From Anas platyrhynchos (taxonomy: Eukaryota > Chordata > Aves > Anseriformes > Anatidae), in assembly GCF_047663525.1 (NCBI RefSeq), contig NC_092587.1, forward strand, positions 38,741,001 to 38,805,000: 64,000 bases of DNA. The letters are read 5' to 3'. Of this stretch, positions 14,901-27,682 are shown piece after piece. The stretch's first letter is position 1, and each line of letters begins with the position of its first letter. The position numbers and the translations under genes are program-made. A model generated the notes under the pieces. It was not told the DNA's origin. It saw only the letters and a program-made list of their open reading frames with translations, and did not search any database.

Positions 14901-15978
14901 AAGCGGGTGCTAGTCTTGAGCATGACTGTTAAAGAACACTAAGGAAAGAGGGAAGGGATGGAAGTGCTTTGAAGGAAAATATAAAGGCTGAGAAAACCCA
15001 GGTAGAATGGCAGAAAATTAGTATAACAAACTCTTACAAATATTGTCAGCTGTAGCCAGAGAAAAGGACACCAGCTGCTGTGTCGCTCTTCAAGCAGAGC
15101 TAAGGGTAAAGATTGCCCAGGGAATGGGTAAGTTAAGAAGTGTGGGAGCCCACAGAACCCAAGATTTTCCTCCTATAATGGCTTCAGCTCCTATAATTGC
15201 TCAGCTTCACTGTCACACTCCATCTTGCACCATCTTTCTGGCTCAGCAGACCTTACAGCACCCAGAGTGTCTCTGCACTGGAGATTTTTCTGGGTGTTAG
15301 ATAACATCCCATATAGATTTTGCTTAATGAATACATAACAGTTACAGCTTTGCATTGTCAGGTATTTCATGTCCAGGTCCCTCCAGTGAAATCAGTGTAT
15401 TTGGGGCTGTGGAGCAAAATGTGATACTGCTTCTAGTATTATAATTGCCCACACTTCAAGCCCTTCACTGGTATCAGCCCCTGCTTCCTCCCAGTTTTTG
15501 AAACCTTCAGCACAAGATCTGACAAGGAGAAGGATCCATAATCCTGAAAGCACAGGCTGATCAGGAGTCAGCAGCTAGCCAAAGGAAGATGTTGGTATGG
15601 ATGTGAGAATGAGCTTAATTTGTTGTGCTTTTACATCCTGTGGTGGGCATAAGTGAATGCATTGTGGTCCCCACAGACACCCTGTGGATGACTTGATCCT
15701 CCCTGGCTGGGCATATGTGGGCATATGGAATCCTGTGTACCCTGCAGAGAGACTTCACTGCACCCGGAGCAGTGTTATCACTGTTGTTGGAGACCTGGTG
15801 TTTGGTCTTGGAGCTGGTTGGACGTCTCATAGGGTGATAGCAAGGATGAAAGGCACGTGGTGTCAGCCAGTGTATTCTTCCCACTGAGGATGCTTGACCT
15901 GGTGTGAGCTTCCATGACACTAGGTTAAGAAGACCTCCAACCACATGTAACAGGACTTGACAGAGATGGTCTGGCAGA
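5966..15978. other. Intergenic, no gene; possible conserved elements
   Basis: Mostly unique sequence with no CR1. Stretches around 9230-9480, 9640-9800 and 14460-14830 are rich in TAATTA/ATTAAT-type words and look like possible regulatory elements, but conservation cannot be tested here. ORFs are short; 7787-8095 (minus) is the most protein-like and has no known match that I can name. Confidence 0.6.
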
Positions 15979-16120
15979 AGATCATAGAATCATAGAATGG
16001 CTTGGGTTGGAAGTGACCTTAAAGATTATTGAACTCCAAACCTCCTGCCACAAGGCAGGAAAGCTACCCACTAGATCAGCTTGGCCAAGGCCCCATCCAG
16101 CCTGGCCCCATCCAACTAAG
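15979..16120 (-). mobile_element. CR1 LINE 3' fragment
   Basis: Begins with the avian CR1 tail in reverse complement (tcatagaatcatagaatgg, then gggttggaagtgacctta) and runs through the ctcctgcca...ggccccatccagcctgg block before it stops. Only the 3' end is present, the normal result of incomplete reverse transcription. Confidence 0.92.
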
Positions 16121-16439
16121 ATGTGTGAATGCTGCCTGCAACATGCTTCTCCAGTCCTGCAAGATGGTCTACTTGAGTCACACTGCACCTCCCTGCAGAG
16201 AAAGCTCTCATTTGCATTGTCTATGCAGTGCCTAAATATAAAATTGGGTATAAAATGTTTAAAGTAGGTTGAAGAAATTATATTCATTGATACACTGTTA
16301 TCAAGAATATAGCTGGTTTGTCAAAGAGGATGGCTCCTTCTCTGGTACTGCTCAGCAAGCTGGTCCAGTTCTATGACCCATAACCAGGATCTCAGAAGGA
16401 GTGGATGTATGTTGTGCATGGAAGGAGGTATCATGGCTG

Positions 16440-16465
16440 TTTTTTTTTTTTTTTTTTTTTTTTTT
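16440..16465. repeat. Poly-T tract (26)
   Basis: Uninterrupted run of 26 T. There is no recognisable retroelement body upstream on the minus strand, so it is called a simple homopolymer. Confidence 0.95.
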
Positions 16466-17549
16466 CTAAAATGAATCGAGAGTTTTTGCTGCTGTGCTTT
16501 GCTATGTTTTTGCTTTTCATATATCTTTAAATTTTAAGAGCATTCTGCTTGCAGTATATGTATTTTGCCCCTAAGACTTTACTTCTTTTTCTTTTTTACT
16601 TAATATATTCCATTAATTTAATAGAAAAACAAGGCAGAGGCTGAAGATATATGGATATTCTCTATATTTGGCAAACAGCAATTTCCAAGCACAGGTTTGC
16701 CTTACAGCAAATGTGAGCCTCTCATTTTTAAACATCCACAAGAAATCCACATTCCAGGAGTCCCCAGTCTACATTAATCCTCTGCCACAGCATCCACTTG
16801 ATTTCCTCATGCATTTTCTTGCTGATCAAGTTTTTTTTGTGACTTAACTGTTTAGCCATTTAGAATTCGCATATGAAGGCAGTCTATCCTGCTACTGCAG
16901 CAGCAGTCGTGTGCTTGGACACATCCCTGCTCGCTGTCATTTCGCAAGTGCAAAGCAGAGGCCTTTCTGCAACTGGTCATTAATCATGAACTGTTGGACT
17001 CAGATACAAAGATTGGAAACTGCTGAATGTGTTTCAGGTTCTGTTTCGAGACCAGTTCTGAGGTGCCACACACGGCTGATATTCTCTGAATACGTATCAG
17101 TGTGGATTACATAAAAGTCTTTTTTTCCCTTGCTGGGAAAGAGATTCATTAAGAACTCATGGTTCAGTGTGTTGCAAAAAAAATTGGGAATTTGGTTCAC
17201 TGGATCTGAAAGCATATATTCCATCTGAAAGGATGATAAAGGAGATAAAATCGTCATTGTGATTTTGAGGCTAAAATTCCTCCAGATTTATTTAGAAGAA
17301 CAAGTTAAATAATATTACAAACAAAAGCAGAAAGCTTATAAAAGGCTCAGGATAAATACTGAAAAATAAAATTATTTTTCAGCAGTAAAGAAACTGGAAA
17401 AGGCCCATAGATCTTGACAACAACTCAGTAATGCTCACTATAAAAGATATACTTGGAACGGACATCTCCACAATTCAAGTGACTGGCTTTACTCCAGGTC
17501 TATATTTCTAAGTCTTAAAATTGATAAGTGTCTAAATAGCTTCAAGAAG

Positions 17550-17569
17550 TATTTATTTATTTATTTATT
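17550..17569. repeat. (ATTT)n microsatellite
   Basis: Five ATTT units in AT-rich unique sequence. Confidence 0.93.
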
Positions 17570-18856
17570 GGTAGAGATTGCTGTAATTAAGATCAAATAA
17601 TTAGAAGTTGGAAGGCAGCATTTGTCATTACTGAACCTGTTTGCTTATATTTATAGTTCTTCAGCAAGTATCAAGAGTGGAAGGTTTCAACTTGAAACAA
17701 ATCTGCAGTGTGGTTAGGAAACGTGACAGAGTAGCTCCTTTGAGATTCTCTCTTTCTGTCTTGTAAACACACTTTGGTAATTTTATGTAGTGCATGGAGA
17801 GCCAGACATAAGTGTCTGTGCATCTCAGTTCATTCAGCATTATTCGATCTGAGGATTGTACTTTGGTGTTCATTTTATTAAATGTAAAACTGGGAGACAG
17901 AGAAAGCTTCCAAGCACTGTGTCAGAGAACCACATAGTAAAATCACAATTATAAATCTATAATAAACGTTTATGTACTTTGTACATATTGTAAACTATGT
18001 GCATGCATGGAATAACAGAAGACAATAGTGAGGCATTTTCTGCTTTGCAGATTACTTTAGGCTACCACGATCCACCAGCTTTGAAAGCAAGATTATTGTC
18101 TTCTGCAAGAAATAACATTTTAAGACTTTCACATGCATGAAGAAGCAGGCATTTCCTTGTGTCTGACAAGGAGGATGTACATGACATAATGTGTCCAGAG
18201 TCAAAGTATTCATGTGGTGTATAATGCCACTTTTTTAGCAAGTAGAACCTCCTCCTTTTCTGTACAAAAGAACCCAGGCTCTTTTGTACTACCTACTAGA
18301 CTCTCTTTCATTTTTATTTTGCAAAAATAAACCCTGAGATATAAACTTTATTCCGGTGCAGAAAATAAAAGCTCTGAAACCTTTATTTGTGAATGGGAAT
18401 AAAGAAGGTTGAGAGAAAAGTCTGGGGGCTATAATTATAGAAATGTACAAATGAAACTGTCAAATAATTCCTTTGAAGACACTTCTTAACACGTATTTCA
18501 GAAAAGGAACAATTTGTAGGATGCCTAGCATCTTTAATTGGAATTTCTGTGCCTTTGCTTTAATAAATTCACTTTAGTTACTTGATCCTTTAAAGTCTTT
18601 CTTTAAGTGGTCTGAACTTATTAAGGAAATGGCATGAAGGATGTGATCTATTTGGAAGTCTAGTCATTTACTATGTTCATTGATGAAAAGAGAACAGATC
18701 ACCTTCACTTATGGTGCAAATATGCAACTGTCTTTCTGTGGAGAAGCAGGTGGACAAGGAAGGCTGGTAAGGCTGATGTGGACATCTCTCACTTGGCTTG
18801 GTCATGCTATTGTCTGAATAACTTGCTCTCATTCAGCCAAGGACCTGAACATGTGA

Positions 18857-19199
18857 GTCATAGAATCACAGACTCATTAAGGTTGGAAAAGACCTCCAGG
18901 TCCAACCATCCCCCTACCACTAACGTCACCCACTAAACCATGTCCTTAAGCTCCACGTCCAACCTTTCCTTGAACACCCCCAGGGACAGTAACTCCACCA
19001 CCTCCCTGGGCAACCTGTCCTAATGCCTGGCTGCTCTTTCTGAGAAGAAATGTCTCCTAATCTCAAATCTGAACCTCTCCTGGCACAACTTGAGGCCATT
19101 CCCTCTAGTCCTAGTGTTAGTTATCTGTGAGAAGAGGTTGATCCCCCCCTGCTCTCACAACTTCCTTGCAGGTAGATATATAGAGAAAAAGAGCCTCCT
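18857..19199 (-). mobile_element. 5'-truncated CR1 LINE, 3' part, joined to U2 pseudogene
   Basis: The CR1 3' tail is at the low-coordinate end (tcatagaatcacagactc, then aaggttggaaaagacctcc in reverse complement). The element continues through the usual CR1 3' region (cccactaaaccatgtcc..., ctgagaagaaatgtctcctaa) to gagcctcct near 19199, where the CR1 match stops and the U2 sequence starts within a few bases. It lacks ORF2 catalytic regions and is not autonomous. Compared with the CR1 in TRHDE intron 2 it has a short deletion near 19180. Confidence 0.93.
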
Positions 19200-19205
19200 G
19201 TAGGA

Positions 19206-19392
19206 GGTGCACCATTCCTGGAAATACTACAATACCAGGACAATGCATGGAGTGGAGGGGGCAAGCTCCAAATCCAACTCCAAGACCAAAGATCTGTTTA
19301 ATAAAAAGTCCTCTCATTAAGGACATATCAGATATTGAACTCATAAGAACAGATACTACACTTGATCTTAGCCAAAAGGCTGAAAGCCCCAT
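19206..19392 (-). pseudogene. RNU2 pseudogene: U2 snRNA retropseudogene, nearly full length
   Basis: The minus strand begins near 19392 and reads ...cagccttttggctaagatcaagtgtagtatctgttctta, the 5' part of U2 including the GUAGUA branch-site pairing region. It continues through the stem IIa-like segment and ends in the U2 3' segment ccaggaatggtgcacc. The length of about 187 matches U2 (188). It carries many substitutions, several at positions where U2 has CG, and the Sm-site area has changed to a tttttattaaacag form. It also lacks an obvious snRNA promoter, so it is a dead copy. Its 3' end abuts a CR1 fragment of the same orientation. Confidence 0.95.
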
Positions 19393-19903
19393 ATAGCAGG
19401 TGAAGGATTTTAAAGTTGATTAGATTTCTGAAGAATTATCAGACATTGTGAGGCTACGGGGAAAGAGGCCTGGTCAAACAATTCCATGCCCCAGGAGAGG
19501 GGACAGGATCAGGTCTTGGGCCAGACTTAGTTGTTGTGGTAGAACAGACTGTTCATATGAACTGGAGGTGGCTTTGCACAAAGATGTACCTGCTGGTGAC
19601 AGTTTGCTTTTTCAGGGATATCGTTCTTATACTTCAGTGCACAAAGATAGATTGAGAGGGTGTACTAAGATTCTTCCTTATTTTCCTTAATATTGTTACA
19701 GCTACTCTGCTGATATTGTGATAAACATAGTATGAAAACATCATATGTAGAGAATATTAGTTTGCATGTCTTCCAGATTTGCAACAAGGTAGTAGTACAA
19801 CAAGATAACAGTGGTTGATAAGTGGACACAAGAAAATCTAATCATTAATGACATCAATAATATGCTACAGATCACACACTCTTAGGCAGGTACAGCCTAC
19901 AAC

Positions 19904-19906
<3 letters not shown>

Positions 19907-19960
<54 letters not shown>
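19907..19960. repeat. (AT)n microsatellite
   Basis: About 54 bases of alternating A and T with a single G interruption near the middle. Long pure AT arrays are length-unstable and can extrude cruciforms. Confidence 0.97.
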
Positions 19961-20006
19961 TTGTGTAGAAACAGGCACCAAAATCTAATGAAATGATAAG
20001 AAGGGC

Positions 20007-20042
20007 TTATCACAGAATCATCTGGGTTGGAAGAGACAAAAA
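20007..20042 (-). mobile_element. Very short CR1 tail remnant
   Basis: cacagaatcatctgggttggaagagac resembles the last 30 bases of a CR1 element in reverse complement. The rest is absent or too diverged to see. It lies just after the long AT repeat. Confidence 0.6.
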
Positions 20043-22949
20043 ATCACTGCTTAATTGCAGTTTTGCTCAGCACATTTTATCCCAGACTGAGCATTAAGCA
20101 AAGCCTGTTTGACACCCAGGGCAGGTGAGGAGACAACAGCATTGCTTGCCTTTTAGGTGTCAGCCCCAAGCATGCTGTACCTGCAGAAACCACAGCCAAG
20201 CTGTTGGCATGCCATGCTTGTGCCCATTATTTCTGCTTTATTTCTGTGGGTAACAGCATAGTGAGGTCTTGCTGCATGATCACCACAATAAATAGATAAA
20301 TAAAAGAAAAAATGATGTCAAAGCAGTGGTTTAAGGAATCTACCAAGGCAGTGGGGCATTAAGAGTCACTTCAGCTATAAACTGAAGCTGTCTACATGGA
20401 TAACTTAAGGGAGTCAATCGTGCTTAGAAACAGGTCTTTTTATAGGTCTCATAATAAAAGAGCTAAATCTCTGATCTCTTCTACAGACATGAAATGTACA
20501 TACAATTTCATACCAGGTATTAATAAAATAATTTTATGTGACATTTTTGAAAGCATGGCAACAGGTAAAACTGTTTCTGAGCATCATTTTAATGCTATTT
20601 ATTTGAAAATCACAACTACTGTTGCAATTATGTGCCCAGTTCAGAAAGAACATCCCTATCGTCCACAGTAATACAAGTCAGAGGGAATCAAGAGAAGGCT
20701 TAGTGTTTTGTGCCAGCCAGATTTAATGAGTGAGCTCAAGTTACCTAAATCACATGAAATCCTAGGGTAGCTCATATGTTTTATGCTATGTTGTCCAAAT
20801 ATCTTGCTGGACTGATAGGCTTAGATTTAAGGAATTCCTAAAGAAATCTGAAATAATTTCTGTTCCATATAGTGACTGCTGATGCAAATCAGTTATATCT
20901 TCATCTTAAACTGAAAAATAAAGAATACTCAGCTTCAGGCAAACCAGATCATGTCTTAGATTTGTCGTCTGCATGGTAGACAGGAAGATAACTTAAATAG
21001 CAACAGGGGATCTCCCTAAGATAGGGAGATATCTTAAGGACAACCGCTGTTTGATGGAGGCTTCTAGTGAGTAAAAGAAATGGCAAATGGGGTCCCTGAA
21101 GAAAAACGCTACAATGCTTGTCAACACCTTGTCAAAATTAGGTAGATTAAGAGTTCCTTTCCCTCAGCTAGATTTTCGAATTTAAACCCATTCTGTTTGA
21201 TTACCTATTCATGCATAAGCAGATACGTTTTCACCATAAGTCCTTTTTGCTTTACATAATCTTCCTTTCTGGCTCCTCAGGGGAAAATAAATGAATAAAA
21301 TAAATAAATAAAACAAACAAATAAATCTATTAAAAGTAACTCACAGCATTTGTACTCCCCTGGGCCAAATTAGTATCCCTGTGTTTTTGCTACAGAACTT
21401 AGTGTACATTACTTGTGAGTAATGGACATGAGTAGTTAAGGGTGAGGTGCCACGTTGCTGTTTGAATATCTCATTCCCCTATTCTGAAGTGAAATGCTTA
21501 ACTCTTCTATATAATATGCCCCAAAGTGCTGATAAAAATGTACCCACACTGGAGGGGAAAACCAAGCAGAGTTACTCACAGGAAGCAGTTCAAGCAGTTA
21601 CAATCAGGAACATTCAAGGATGCATTTTCAACACCAGCCTGGAGCTCAGGGGCTGAACTCAAGGTAGTAGAAAGGCACCACCATTCTCAGACTGAATTTA
21701 TCTCTCTTTGATAGTCCCTGATACCCATTTGATCAGAGAATGTGACTGACTGTTTTCTCTTTCCATTAAAGGTGGAATTGGTGGGAGATATATATATAAA
21801 TCACCTTCCTGGGAGGAGGTGTCAAGCTAAAGGCTTTGTCTCTGTGCTGAAGGTCCTGAGCATAGGGCTACAGACCTGGTGGAGCTGCACTGGCTCGAAG
21901 ACCTCTGCAACTGCCACTGATGCTCTTCCCAGCATCCCTGAGACGTGTGTGGGAAGAGCAGCAGAACAACTGCTGGTGGCAGCAGTTATTCTTCTCCTTT
22001 TCGGGTGAGGGTGGCCCATTCCTTTGCCAACCTTCCTACAAAATCCTTGGTTTGGACTCTGGCAGCAGATGTGGGATCAAGTGCCCACAGGATTTGGATG
22101 ACAAGCAGATTTTTATGTTTATGCTGAAGTGAATGGCAGGGGAAGCACTGTTTGGATTTTTATTAAGCAGGCACTGGAGGGTGCCCTCTGTACTTCACTC
22201 CTCTGTGCACAGATAATTTCAGTGGGGATTCTGTGGTCGGAGGTGACAGGGACAGAGTCTTATTCACCTTCCCTTCTTTACCTCTGCATTACAACACTTT
22301 TATTCTCTTAAACAAATAGAAAACAGTATTTAAAAGGTTACTTTTTTGGCTGTATCTGTTATACCTTTTGCATCATTTGAGGCTGTTCACAGAAAACCTA
22401 TATGCAGCACTTTTGGGAATTGAAGTGTGGAAGGAAAGAAAATTGCATGTTTATCTTTATTTGATTTCTTAATTTTGAGAAGAAGGGATAAGTTAATTAA
22501 TTGACAACGAGGTTTTAGATTTATCCCATTAGCAATAAGGGCTGGGATTGCTGAGCACTTAACTATTTTTGACATGTCCAGAAAATTGGGTTTTGTTGCA
22601 TATTGTGTTTTCTCACTTCAGGCTAGGCTACTTTTATATTTGTTTTAATATTTGTTGCTAAGTAATGAGAATGTTAATATTAGCTAACGCAAAAGGATCT
22701 CTGCTTCCAATAGCTTATACTGAATGATTATTTTGTTAGGAGAATAACGAGATGAACTTGCACTATAATTATATAGCTCTGATTTCACCCCTTCTCAATA
22801 GCAGGTGATGCTGAGATTCAGGGTTCTTGCTAGATTCTGGTAAGATAAAGCTAAAGATCAGATGATGATAATTTGTAGTAATATCGAAGAATGCTAATAA
22901 CAATAAAAATAATAATTAACTTTATCTGGTAATGTTTCAGAAATTCTAA

Positions 22950-23005
22950 TCACAAGCAGTGATCCCACTGTGCTAAGTTCTGTACCAGAAATTTGCAGTC
23001 AAAAT
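22950..23005. repeat. Possible ancient LINE (L3/CR1-like) relic
   Basis: cagtgatcccactgtgctaa followed by gttctgtacc resembles the 'gatcccattgtgctaggcgctgtacaaa' segment common in very old amniote LINE copies. It is short and diverged. Confidence 0.35.
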
Positions 23006-23719
23006 ACCCAAGGCAACCAGATAAGATATTTATGCTTAACTCAATGTCGGCTGTGTTCTGTGTGTTTGGAAGAGATGTTTAGCTGTAAACGTATCATTAA
23101 GTGAAAGCATCCATTAAATTCTATTTGGTTGCTCCACAACCAAACTTGCTCTGGCAAAATTCTTCATAAGTCCTTCGATTTCTAATCCTTTTTCCAGGCC
23201 AGCAGTGCATCAGGTATGAGGTAGGATAGCTCAAAAGTATTTTTGTATTCCATTCATTTCTCAAATGATATAATCAAAACCATGAAGAAGTACACCCAGA
23301 TTTGGTTTGGCTCCCTATATTTAGCAAAACTTAATACCGGGGCTTTATTTCATCCTAAACTATCTGATTAAATACTGCTATAAATTATTCTGGTTTTAGC
23401 AAAGCATTATTTCCTCTTGGGCTCATGTTTCATAACTTAGAATCAGAAAAATGAAGAATTTTTTCCTCTTGTTTTCAACATTTGCTTAGGTAGGCTTTGT
23501 GACATGCCTGCAAGACTTGTGAAAAACAAGTCTTAAAGGGTGGAAGGGCATCAGTGACATTTCGTACTGCCCTGATCACAATGGAATTCTATTGTATAAC
23601 TTAATTTCTGTCTGACACATGCAAGACTATGAAGCAGTTTGGGCCAGGCTGGGCCTCAGGAGGCCCCTAGCCCAAACCCCAAACCCGTGCTCACAGCAGG
23701 GTCAGCTATAAGGCCAGAC

Positions 23720-24357
23720 CAGGTGGCTCAGGGCTGTATCTGCAATATGGGCTTGAAAACTTCCAGGGGTGGAGACTGCACAGCCTGCTCCATTGTGCTT
23801 TGTTCTTATGAGGAAAACATTTCTTCTGTCTGGTCTGAACCTATCTTGCTTCAGCTTATGCCCACTGCCTCTCAGCCTCTGGACACGCACTGCTGTGAAC
23901 AGCCTGGCTCCATCTCCTTGGTGAGCATCCTGGAGGTGCTGAGGGGCTGCTGCTGGGTGCTCCTACAACCATCCCCTCTGCAGGTGAACCAGCCCTGGTC
24001 CCTTGGCCTGTCCTCACAGGGCATGCGCTCTGTGTTCACCTCTGGACTTGCTCCAGTTTATCGGTGTCTTTCCTGCACAGGGTAGCCCCAAACTGGATGC
24101 TGTGCTCTAGATGTGGTATAAAAGCTGTTGAGTACAGGGAATAACCACTTTGTCCTGCTGACACAGCTCACGGCTCTGCTCCCTTTTGTCACTGCCAGGG
24201 CTTACTGCCAGCCCATGCTCAGCTTAGGGCCCACCAGCACTCCCAGGCCTGCTCCATGGAGCGGCCTCCCCAGCTGCAAGGGCTTCTTCCTCCCCACAGG
24301 CACAGATTTGCATTTGTCCTTATTGAGTTTCATGAGGCTCCTGTTGGCCCATTGCTG
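23720..24357 (-). mobile_element. CR1 LINE fragment, older subfamily
   Basis: The + strand shows the reverse complement of CR1 3' region and ORF2 C-terminal sequence: a ggtggagactgcaca...cctgctcc segment, then gatgctgtgctctagatgtgg, then attgagtttcatgaggctcc, all familiar CR1 landmarks. The ATTCTATG tail is not preserved; sequence from about 23640 may also belong. ORFs across it are not CR1-coding in frame. Diverged and inactive. Confidence 0.8.
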
Positions 24358-25579
24358 AAACGTGACCTCAGACAGAGCTGGAAATCAACTGGGAAACAAT
24401 TGAAAGGATGAAATTGAATTGAGGGGTTATTCTTGAATCGTTCAGGACAGGAATTTAAATACATTAAAGGGAGGCAGACTGTGCAAAGGTATTCCAATGA
24501 ATCCTTGAAATACCTTGAAAAGTTATAACAGAATCTTTTATCAAACTGTGTGTGGTGTTGAGTATAGTAAAAGACCTTACACTGTGGAAATGCAGCCCCA
24601 AACTACATAGCCCAGAAGAAAATCTTCATCGGTTGTCATAGCAAGGAGCCCCATATCTAGCAGTGGTCAGCTACATAAAGTGACCTATGGGTATCTGATG
24701 CTATGGGAGGTGTTGTGCATACCCTTACAGATCTATACATATATACACACAGCATGTCAAAAAAGGACCGACAACGATTGTTAATGGTGCTGGAAAATGC
24801 CAGTGGGATGGGCCTACAGATGGCTGGAAGCATATGCCTAGAAAATCCCCTACTTCAATATCAAGCCATTAAAATAAAGCAAAACAAATGGAGGCACTTA
24901 GAAGGTCCTAAGTATAAACAAATTTACCTAGGCAAAATGCCATTGTTCCACCCACTCACTAAATTAGGCCTTTTTGAGTGTTATTTAGGATTAAGGAAGG
25001 ACATGAATTTAAAGTAAAATAGCTATTCTATTTTTTCCATGTAAACAAGCTCTTATTTCATTTTCTCTGTAATTATTCAGAAGCAAGAAAATTAAAGACT
25101 ATATTCCCTATCAAAAACCTTTATTAAGTATTTGGCCCAAATGACTTGATTGTATCATTTTAATGAATACAGAAAAAATTAATCAGCACAAAAATTCATT
25201 AATTATAACATGGCAGAAAGCCACTGAAACAGACAACAGTGTTTCTTTAACAGACACATAATTACTCAGTCAGACCATTTCAAAGCCATCTTGCAAATTT
25301 GTCCAATGTGTGGGCAACAGATTCACCAGGGGTTCATGATGTCCCCTCAGTGCTTAGAGCAGGAAGGGGACTGCACTTTCCTTTTACAAACATATTTCAA
25401 CAGGAGTCACCCTACTAAGTCTGGTTTATTCTACAATAGCCTACATACATAAAAGGCAGAGGAGTTTACTGCAAAAAACGATTTCAGGAGCCATCTCTCT
25501 TTTCACAAATACAACTTTATCAAAATTGAAGACTGTGAAAGCAAGTATTGTGCTTTTATTGTAACAAAGCCAAAAATAT

Positions 25580-25647
25580 TCATAGAATCATAGAATGGTT
25601 GAGGTTGGAAGGGACCTTAAAGATCATCTAGTTCCAACTCCATCCTT
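25580..25647 (-). mobile_element. CR1 LINE 3' tail fragment
   Basis: Contains tcatagaatcatagaatgg, then ttgaggttggaagggacctt, then aaagatcatctagttccaactcc, the reverse complement of the avian CR1 3' end. Only about 65 bases remain, a severely 5'-truncated insertion. The low divergence of the tail suggests a fairly young copy. Confidence 0.93.
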
Positions 25648-26190
25648 TTCTGAAAATGGATACAATTTAAAGCTACATCAGTACAACCAGCTACTACAGT
25701 CCTCATAAAATGAGCATTAATTTAAATGTCTGTATGGATGATGTATTTTAGATCTGAAGAACTAAGAACATGATGTTGTTTTCCTGAACGCAGTTCCTTT
25801 TGTGGTCCATTTTTTCTCCATAAATGCACAGCAATCAACTTCTGAACAAGTATCCCAAACAACAGATAATATCAAGTCCCTGAAATCTGAAATTCCACTC
25901 CCAGCTGCTTAGACAAGAGAAAATGTGAAGAAGAAAAATGGGACAAAGTATCAGGAAAAACATCCTAGGGACTGAAGTGGTTTAAAATACATGTTGGCTT
26001 CTTGCAGAAAATGGGAAAGCTGAGCTCGTTTTTTGTCTTAAGTCTTAACTGATCAAGACAGAGTAGCAAGACTGTGTTGTGGTAGAAAACACCAGAAAAT
26101 CAGGAGATATGGTTTAGAAATTAGGAGATAATATTTTTAATTAAAATAAAAAAAGGCAAACATTCACCTTCAGCTTTCAGGGCCTTTCAG

Positions 26191-26192
<2 letters not shown>

Positions 26193-26221
<29 letters not shown>
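26193..26221. repeat. (TTTA)n microsatellite
   Basis: About seven ATTT units. Similar shorter arrays occur at 4037-4060 and 17550-17569, and an AAAT/AAAC-rich stretch lies around 21285-21326. Confidence 0.95.
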
Positions 26222-27682
26222 GAGATTTCTACTACTATGCTTTTCTCTTCAAACATTTGGGCTAGAAACTAAGTATTCTTTTCCAGATGAGATTCCCTGT
26301 CAGTGCTGGCACGGCATGGGAAACAGGTGGAGGGGGACCTGGGCTGAGCCTCAGGGAGGCTGTAATGCCAAAACTGCAGCTCACATCCCTGCACTGGTGT
26401 GTGAGTGGGAGACCTGCTGGTCATTTCCATGGGCCCGTCTTCAGATGGTCTGACGCGGGTTAATTCTGCAGAAGTCAATGGAATTGTGTTGATTCCCACC
26501 ATCTGGGTATTTGGCTAAATCACTCCCTGGCAGAGTAACATAGTTATAAGGGTGCCAGCGCTGTTCCACTGTCACTCTTTGTGGGTTGATTCTATATTTG
26601 CTGAAAGAAAACAATAATTGAAGCACTGATATTTGCTTGACAGATAATGCTCATGGCAACAATCTCTCAAGCGTTTATTGTGTACACAGTTATTGAGAAC
26701 ACTGACAGTTTTCCTTTACTTGATGACATAATAAAAGACTATAATTAGTACAAAATGTACTGAGCATTCAAAATTTAGTTGTCCAGTGATATTCATTGTT
26801 GTTGTGATTGACAGATTTTAGAGGAGACTGATGGATTTACTTTCATGGTATTTGCATATATTTTACAATTGGCACTGACTGATTTGCAGTAGCCAAAGGT
26901 AATGTGATTTCCAGACTTTGTTTCCCAGTCGGGACCAGTTACATTTGTTTTGAGGTTTCCCATTAATCTGTGTAATCTATTGTGTAAATTACTGCTTGTT
27001 TCATCATGGACAGGTACTTTTCCTACAAAAAATAACAAATTCTTGGTCTCTTGTTCCAGTTGTATGTCACTGAAAAGAAACAGTGACTTGTCTCTGCATG
27101 CTTTGCTGACTTTATGATCACAAAATAGGAAGTAAGGTCAGTTTTCTCCACAGAAGGAGGCTGTGCTAGCTCCCTGTCTTGCATGGGAACAAGGTTGCTT
27201 TTCTAATTTTGTTACAGTCAAGTGCAAGGAAGAGGACAATGTTCATGCTATGAAGACAGAAATGGTTGAAAGAACCCCCAAAGAATCAGTGAAGGGGATA
27301 ATGACACGCAAGACTCTGGTAACTCTTCCCTGCTACTGCTTAGCAGAATATTCACTGAGTTTTGATTGCTTCATCAGCCACTTACCATAAAACATCAAAT
27401 TGCCACATAACTCTTTTGATGGATAGACAGCTATAGAAAAAATTCATGCACACCTTAAAGAACATGCACTCAGGGTGCTTGCTGAGGTGCATCCTCATCA
27501 GATATTAAACCCAGGTTTCAAGCCCTGAGGCTTGAAAACTGTGTGGATTATTAAAGATCTGTATATGTAATCTTTAACTCTGACCCTGGAATGTCAGAGT
27601 GCAATAGGGTTGCTAGGTTCACTTTGGACTTGAAATGAGAGAAAACCATTAGGAAATTACTGGTTGTGGCACCTGGATCACA

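Larger units (their letters stand above)
16121..18856. other. Intergenic, nothing recognised beyond simple repeats
   Basis: AT-rich unique sequence holding only the T tract and an ATTT array. No coding or RNA gene signal was seen. Confidence 0.7.
19393..23719. other. Intergenic, simple repeats and CR1 stub
   Basis: Contains the long AT array, a CR1 tail stub and an AAAT-rich stretch near 21.3 kb. Three overlapping short ORFs around 21742-22132 lie in different frames and are not called. Confidence 0.65.

Noticed and set aside
21008..21035. Short hairpin tctcccta-aga-tagggaga
   Set aside because: Eight-base arms are within chance expectation and there is no miRNA-like longer stem.
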